From: Clostridiales bacterium | GTDB taxonomy: Bacteria > Bacillota > Clostridia > Peptostreptococcales > Natronincolaceae | Length of the DNA stretch: 6,329 nt | Assembly (NCBI GenBank): GCA_012800145.1 | Contig: JAAZJW010000228.1 | Location: forward strand, 1 to 6,329 | Direction of reading: 5' to 3' | Shown: in pieces, positions 5,370 to 6,329 of the stretch | Layout: each line of letters begins with the position of its first letter | Numbering within the stretch: the stretch's first letter is position 1 | The notes under the pieces: model-generated | The model's input: the letters and a program-made list of their open reading frames with translations, nothing else | The model's database searches: none | What the model was told of the DNA's origin: nothing | Position numbers and translations under genes: made by a program

Positions 5370-6146
5370 TTGAAAGATCTGGAATGCATCAGAAATATTA
5401 TAGATGACTGTGATAAAAAACTGGTAGAAGTACTCGAACGAAGGTTAAAGGCTGTTTTAGATGTTTCAGAAAACAAGAAAAGGCACAAGTTGCCTATTTA
5501 TCAACCTGAAAGGGAAGAAAATGTTTTAAAGAAAGTTAATTCATATTTGAAATACGGCGAATTTTCCCATGAACTGGAACTACTATACCAACGGATACTA
5601 AAAATCAGTAAAAAACTACAATCAAAATATCTGTTTCCTTTTAATATTGTGCTTATAGGATTCATGGGCAGTGGCAAAACCTCAGTGGGCACAGAACTTT
5701 CAACCCTACTGCAAATGGATTACATAGATACGGACGACATAATCACAGAAAATTCCGGAATGTCTATAAACGAAATTTTTAGCGCTTATGGCGAAACCAG
5801 GTTTAGAAATCTAGAGACAAAGGCAATAGAAAGCCTGCAAGACTTTAGAAATACCATAATTTCCTGTGGCGGTGGCGTGGTATTAAACCCGAAAAATGTT
5901 GATCTATTAAAAAACAATGGCAGGATAGTTTGGCTGAAGGTGTCTCCCAAGGAGGTTTATAATCGTCTTTCGGGGGATGACAACAGGCCCCTGTTAAAAG
6001 ACAATTTCACCATGGAAAAATTATCGCAGATATTGGAAGACAGGTTGCCTTTATATGAAAATGCCGGTGATATAATTATAGATACGGATGGAAAAAATGT
6101 GCAGGAAATAGCGAAGGAAATTGTTGAGGGATTATTGGATTATTGA
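5370..6146 (+). CDS. aroK: bifunctional chorismate mutase (AroQ class) / shikimate kinase
   Basis: The 258-residue protein (TTG start) has two domains. Residues 1 to about 86 form an all-helical AroQ chorismate mutase, which converts chorismate to prephenate. Aligning by eye to the E. coli P-protein mutase, its active-site residues are present: Arg8, Arg25, Lys36, Arg48, Glu49, Ser80 and Gln84. From about residue 91 follows a full shikimate kinase, which phosphorylates shikimate with ATP. It has the P-loop GFMGSGKTS at 97-105, DTDD at 120-123, FRNLE at 145-149, CGGG at 166-169, the lid Arg206 in RPLL and Arg225 in RLPLYE. Neither domain looks degraded. The linker is very short. An in-frame ATG at 5271 would add 33 residues, but its first part is B-repeat sequence and it lacks a Shine-Dalgarno site. 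The gene follows aroE after a 329-bp repeat region, so it may be read separately. Confidence 0.93.
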   Translation: MKDLECIRNIIDDCDKKLVEVLERRLKAVLDVSENKKRHKLPIYQPEREENVLKKVNSYLKYGEFSHELELLYQRILKISKKLQSKYLFPFNIVLIGFMGSGKTSVGTELSTLLQMDYIDTDDIITENSGMSINEIFSAYGETRFRNLETKAIESLQDFRNTIISCGGGVVLNPKNVDLLKNNGRIVWLKVSPKEVYNRLSGDDNRPLLKDNFTMEKLSQILEDRLPLYENAGDIIIDTDGKNVQEIAKEIVEGLLDY

Positions 6147-6176
6147 TGTTGCGCAATAGTCTGACAGTATTCAGTT

Positions 6177-6205
6177 GGTCGGTTGGTCAGGGGTCGGTTG
6201 GTCAG
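6177..6205. repeat. short tandem direct repeat
   Basis: GGTCGGTTGGTCAG occurs at 6177-6190 and again at 6192-6205, a period of 15 bases. Inside it GGTTGGTC-like 8-mers recur. It lies 30 bp after the mutase-kinase stop and before the C and B repeats. No function is evident. Confidence 0.7.
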
Positions 6206-6211
6206 TACAAA

Positions 6212-6231
6212 GGTAGGGGTAGACCCGTGTG
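6212..6231. repeat. family C repeat, half copy
   Basis: GGTAGGGGTAGACCCGTGTG matches the left arm and loop of C copy 2, but the expected right arm (TCTACCCC) is missing. The sequence passes instead into GACAAAAGGGG and then the B element. It is a truncated or diverged copy. Confidence 0.55.
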
Positions 6232-6245
6232 ACAAAAGGGGACGT

Positions 6246-6329
6246 CAGACTGTGTGAAAAATGTCATCCTGAGCGAAGCGAAGGATCTCAAATGGCCTAA
6301 AAACGAGATTCTTCGCTACACTCAGAATG
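6246..6329. mobile_element. family B fold-back element, copy 3, cut by the window end
   Basis: The first 84 bases of the 120-bp element are present, from CAGACTGTGTGAAAAA to CTCAGAATG, identical to copy 2 over that stretch and uninterrupted at the point where copy 2 carries its insertion. The left flank is ACGT at 6242-6245, the same four bases that were duplicated around copy 1. The right end lies beyond the window. Confidence 0.85.

Noticed and set aside
4497..5692. Minus-strand open frames opposite aroE and the mutase-kinase gene
   Set aside because: They are short, lie inside conserved genes and have low-information translations; nothing supports expression.

Overview
The window carries a shikimate/chorismate pathway gene cluster, all on the + strand. 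In order it holds: the 3' end of a DAHP synthase gene (1-161), chorismate synthase aroC (180-1310), 3-dehydroquinate synthase aroB (1298-2368), EPSP synthase aroA (2910-4196), shikimate dehydrogenase aroE (4186-5040), and a two-domain chorismate mutase-shikimate kinase gene (5370-6146). These genes cover every step from erythrose-4-phosphate + PEP to chorismate except 3-dehydroquinate dehydratase (aroD/aroQ), which is not in the window. The mutase domain adds the first step towards phenylalanine and tyrosine. The AT-rich codon use, purine-rich Shine-Dalgarno sites, the KDOPS-like DAHP synthase tail and the protein sequence style suggest a Clostridia-like member of the Bacillota. This is an inference; no rRNA or other taxonomic marker is present.

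The genes form three tight blocks: aroF-aroC-aroB (18-bp gap, then a 13-bp overlap), aroA-aroE (11-bp overlap), and the mutase-kinase gene. The blocks are separated by repeat-filled DNA at 2338-2890 and 5041-5369, and more repeats follow at 6177-6329.

Three interspersed repeat families can be resolved by comparing copies. Family A is a ~110-bp unit in three direct tandem copies after aroB (2338-2446, 2447-2680, 2681-2790), plus a half-copy at 5203-5259. Family B is a 120-bp fold-back element with 16-bp perfect terminal inverted repeats (CAGACTGTGTGAAAAA), found at 2534-2653, at 5071-5309 (interrupted) and at 6246-6329 (cut by the window end). Both complete B copies are flanked by 4-bp direct duplications (ACGT, GTAG). 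Their empty target sites can be rebuilt from the neighbouring sequence, so B behaves like a MITE-type non-autonomous transposable element. Family C is a small GTAGGGG(C/T)AGA...TCT(G/A)CCC hairpin, at 2832-2858, at 5064-5329 (split by a B copy) and as a half-copy at 6212-6231.

The repeats have touched the genes. The last nine codons of aroB (MSFWDGQHR) lie inside the first A unit. The only ATG upstream of the mutase-kinase gene (5271) lies inside a B element, so the real start is very probably the TTG at 5370, which has a good Shine-Dalgarno site. The window contains no transposase gene, CRISPR array, tRNA or rRNA. The most interesting material is the nested, datable layering of three small mobile-looking repeat families inside an essential biosynthetic operon, and the mutase-kinase fusion.
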